Source: RYN-431 sp036388295 (GTDB taxonomy: Bacteria > Planctomycetota > Phycisphaerae > Tepidisphaerales > Tepidisphaeraceae). From it: a DNA stretch of 14,654 nucleotides. The stretch spans positions 1 through 14,654 of the forward strand of contig DASVSC010000009.1 of assembly GCA_036388295.1 (NCBI GenBank), written 5' to 3'. The stretch's first letter is position 1; each line of letters begins with the position of its first letter. Made by a program: the position numbers and the translations under genes. Below are positions 13,143 through 14,654 of this stretch, piece by piece. The notes under the pieces were generated by a model. It saw only the letters and a program-made list of their open reading frames with translations, did not search any database and was not told where the DNA came from.

Positions 13143-14055
13143 ACAACAGCCCGGCCTCGCGGTACGACAGGGCGACCCGCACGGCCTGCGCGAGCGGCAG
13201 TGCCAGCACCGCCGCCGCGAGGGCGAACCGGTACGGCCGCAGCGCAGGCGTGGTCAGACCTAACAGTGACACCAGCGGCCCCAGTGCTAAGGCGGCCGCG
13301 TCCAACGATGGTAAGGCGGCGTAGCCAAACTCGGTCGCGACCGCGAGGACGCCGACGTAAAGCAGCCAGAACAGGCCCCAGGCCGCCCCGCCGACGTGCA
13401 CTGCAGGCCGAACCAGCGCGGCAACTGCGGTACATAACGCGGCCACGGCAAGCGCCGCCGCGAGCCACGCGAATGCCGTGCACTTGCCGTTAAAGGCCAG
13501 CACCGGCGCGGCGATCAGACCGGCCGACGCCGCAACCAACGCAGGACCCACCGAACCTCGAACGCCCTCAGCCCGCAGAGTGGCCAAGAGGAATGCTCCC
13601 CACGCCGCCGTTGGCAGCAGTGCGAACGTCGCACGGTCTGCCCAATCGCCTGGTCCGATGTACGCAAACACGCCCAAGCCGAAGATTGTGAGACCGATCC
13701 TAGTCGCTAGGGTCATGGCCTCCGGTTCTCTCTCCCGGTACGCCAGGAGAGGGTTAGGGAGGGCGTCTGCGTGGCGGCCAGGTTTCAACCACTCCCGGAG
13801 ACCCTCTCCCCAGCCCTCTCCCGGCGTACCGGGAGAGGGAGTTAGCGTCGATGCAGCCATTGATCTTCGCGAAAAACCCACGCCGACCGCAGACCGCATG
13901 CCGACGCAAATCGTCCACCCCGCCGCCACGACGGCCACCCAGAACAGCCCCTGCCAGCCGCCGCGTGTCGGCGCCTGCACCCAACCCTGCAGGACGAACG
14001 GGATGACGAGCGCTGTCGCGGTGCCGAGCGCGAACGTCGTTGCCGCGGCGGTCAT
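13141..14055 (-). CDS. Polytopic membrane protein of unknown function with repeat-derived insertion
   Basis: This 304-residue protein has about eight to nine predicted membrane helices. Two lie before residue 60 (about 7-23 and 36-53) and the rest are after 117. I recognise no family signature. Residues about 70-113 are not membrane-like and include TPSPGTPGEGWGEGL and PNPLLAYRERE. These are the translation of a palindromic DNA repeat (13717-13848) that has been inserted in frame, or that joined two ORFs. An ATG at 13716 (codon 114) could be a separate start for the C-terminal 191 residues, but the spacing from GGAGG is only 2 bases. The ATG at 14055 overlaps the ribA stop (ATGA). The stop is 9 bases from, and in the same frame as, the M48 start. 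Confidence 0.75.
   Translation of the reverse strand: MTAAATTFALGTATALVIPFVLQGWVQAPTRGGWQGLFWVAVVAAGWTICVGMRSAVGVGFSRRSMAASTLTPSPGTPGEGWGEGLREWLKPGRHADALPNPLLAYREREPEAMTLATRIGLTIFGLGVFAYIGPGDWADRATFALLPTAAWGAFLLATLRAEGVRGSVGPALVAASAGLIAAPVLAFNGKCTAFAWLAAALAVAALCTAVAALVRPAVHVGGAAWGLFWLLYVGVLAVATEFGYAALPSLDAAALALGPLVSLLGLTTPALRPYRFALAAAVLALPLAQAVRVALSYREAGLL
13713..13848. repeat. Compound inverted-repeat element inside a coding region
   Basis: The cores at 13730-13753 and 13814-13837 are reverse complements with one mismatch in 24, and each is itself a hairpin (CTCTCCCGGTACGCC.GGAGAGGG type). Flanking CCCTCTCC/GGGAGGG segments extend the pairing, and about 60 bases separate the cores. The outer end carries the TCATGGCCTC 10-mer also seen at 6061-6070. 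This looks like a MITE-like element that stays open in the reading frame of the host gene. Confidence 0.75.
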
Positions 14056-14654
14056 AGCGTGTGGCCCAGCTTCGTCTTTTTCGTTGCCAGGTATTCGCGG
14101 TTGTGCTCGCCGGCCTCGACCTTCACCGGCACCTGCTCGATGATCTGCAGCCCGAAACCGTCGAGGCCGTAGATCTTTTTCGGGTTGTTCGTCATCAGGC
14201 GAATCTTACGGACGCCGAGGTCGCGCAGGATCTGGCTGCCGATGCCGTAATCGCGTTTGTCCGGCGGCAGGCCTAGGTGAAGGTTGGCTTCCACCGTGTC
14301 CATGCCCTTTTCCTGCAGCTTGTACGCGTGCAGCTTGTTCACCAGCCCGATGCCGCGGCCTTCCTGGCGCAGGTAGATCAGTGCGCCGCGGCCTGCTTCG
14401 TTGATCTGTTGCATGGCCACCGATAACTGGTCGCCGCAGTCGCAGCGGGCGCTGCCGAACACGTCGCCGGTCAGGCATTCGCTGTGCACGCGCACCAGCA
14501 CCGGCTCGTCCTGCTGAATCACCTTCCCGTCCGGCCCGATCTCGCCGATGCCGCCCTTCACCAGCGCCAGGTTCGGCTGGCTTTCGACGGGGCTGGTGTA
14601 GGCGTGCAACGTGAACACGCCCCACCGCGTCGGCATCTGGATCGACTGCACGCG
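14052..14654 (-). CDS. ribA: GTP cyclohydrolase II domain, 5' end outside the window
   Basis: This domain converts GTP to 2,5-diamino-6-ribosylamino-4(3H)-pyrimidinone 5'-phosphate, the first step of riboflavin synthesis. The zinc-binding set CLTGDVFGSARCDC (C-x10-C-x-C) is present. YLRQEGRGIGL, RDYGIGSQIL and RLMTNNPKK are the other signature motifs, and the C-terminus LGHTL is normal. The reading frame is open to the last base of the window. The visible beginning (VQSIQMPTRWGVFTLHAY) corresponds to the start of the GCH II domain, so the gene may be a longer bifunctional RibBA whose DHBP-synthase half lies outside. A GTG at 14651 could be read as a start, but I regard the gene as truncated by the window edge. 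Its stop overlaps the next gene as ATGA. Confidence 0.95.
   Translation of the reverse strand, partial: RVQSIQMPTRWGVFTLHAYTSPVESQPNLALVKGGIGEIGPDGKVIQQDEPVLVRVHSECLTGDVFGSARCDCGDQLSVAMQQINEAGRGALIYLRQEGRGIGLVNKLHAYKLQEKGMDTVEANLHLGLPPDKRDYGIGSQILRDLGVRKIRLMTNNPKKIYGLDGFGLQIIEQVPVKVEAGEHNREYLATKKTKLGHTL

Noticed and set aside
12882..13493. Plus-strand Arg/Pro-rich frame opposite the M48 and membrane-protein genes
   Set aside because: The composition is that of an antisense frame in high-GC DNA. It spans the boundary of two real genes and shows no motif.
14649..14651. GTG as the real start of ribA
   Set aside because: The frame is open to the window edge and the family usually has more residues before this point, as in bifunctional RibBA, so the gene is treated as truncated.

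Overview
The window is GC-rich, densely packed bacterial chromosome. Gene content is mostly core metabolism and housekeeping: RibA, ProC, PurN, IleRS, TatA, an RluA-type pseudouridine synthase, CbiX, RidA, DoxX, MATE and M48. A short secretin-like (STN) protein with a glycine linker and GC-rich palindromic repeats translated as 'PSPGTPGEG'-type peptides also occur. Together these suggest a planctomycete, perhaps of the Phycisphaerae. That placement is inference, because there is no rRNA or marker tree to confirm it.

Layout, left to right. (1) At 1-293 (-) lies the 5' part of an exported protein that runs off the window. (2) A 317-base gap carries a 35/35-nt imperfect inverted repeat. (3) A rightward run covers 611-5191: a membrane-anchored TPR-like protein overlapping an RluA-family pseudouridine synthase (ATGA), then tatA, an STN-domain protein, a perfect 32-nt palindrome, proC and a DoxX membrane protein. 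(4) A convergent junction at 5192-5324 holds three different palindromes. (5) A leftward run covers 10448-5323: a MATE transporter, ileS (ATGA overlap) and purN, with repeat elements between ileS and purN. (6) A rightward run covers 10544-11655: a 38-residue putative lipoprotein, a CbiX-type chelatase and a RidA-family protein, very tightly spaced. (7) A leftward run covers 14654-11659: ribA (5' end outside the window), a polytopic membrane protein carrying a repeat-derived in-frame insertion, and an M48 membrane metalloprotease.

How the genes work together. Translational coupling is common (1477-1480, 9003-9006, 10658-10664, 14052-14055). The pairs do not form one pathway, as is usual for housekeeping runs in this kind of genome. 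I see no CRISPR array, phage, IS transposase, tRNA, rRNA or defence island. The unusual features are the palindromic repeat family that has entered or abutted genes (purN, and the membrane protein at 13141-14055), a low-GC mosaic segment with an extra loop inside ileS, loss of half the zinc ligands in the IleRS tail, and the same-frame TAG between the last two genes. I found no convincing new multi-gene system.
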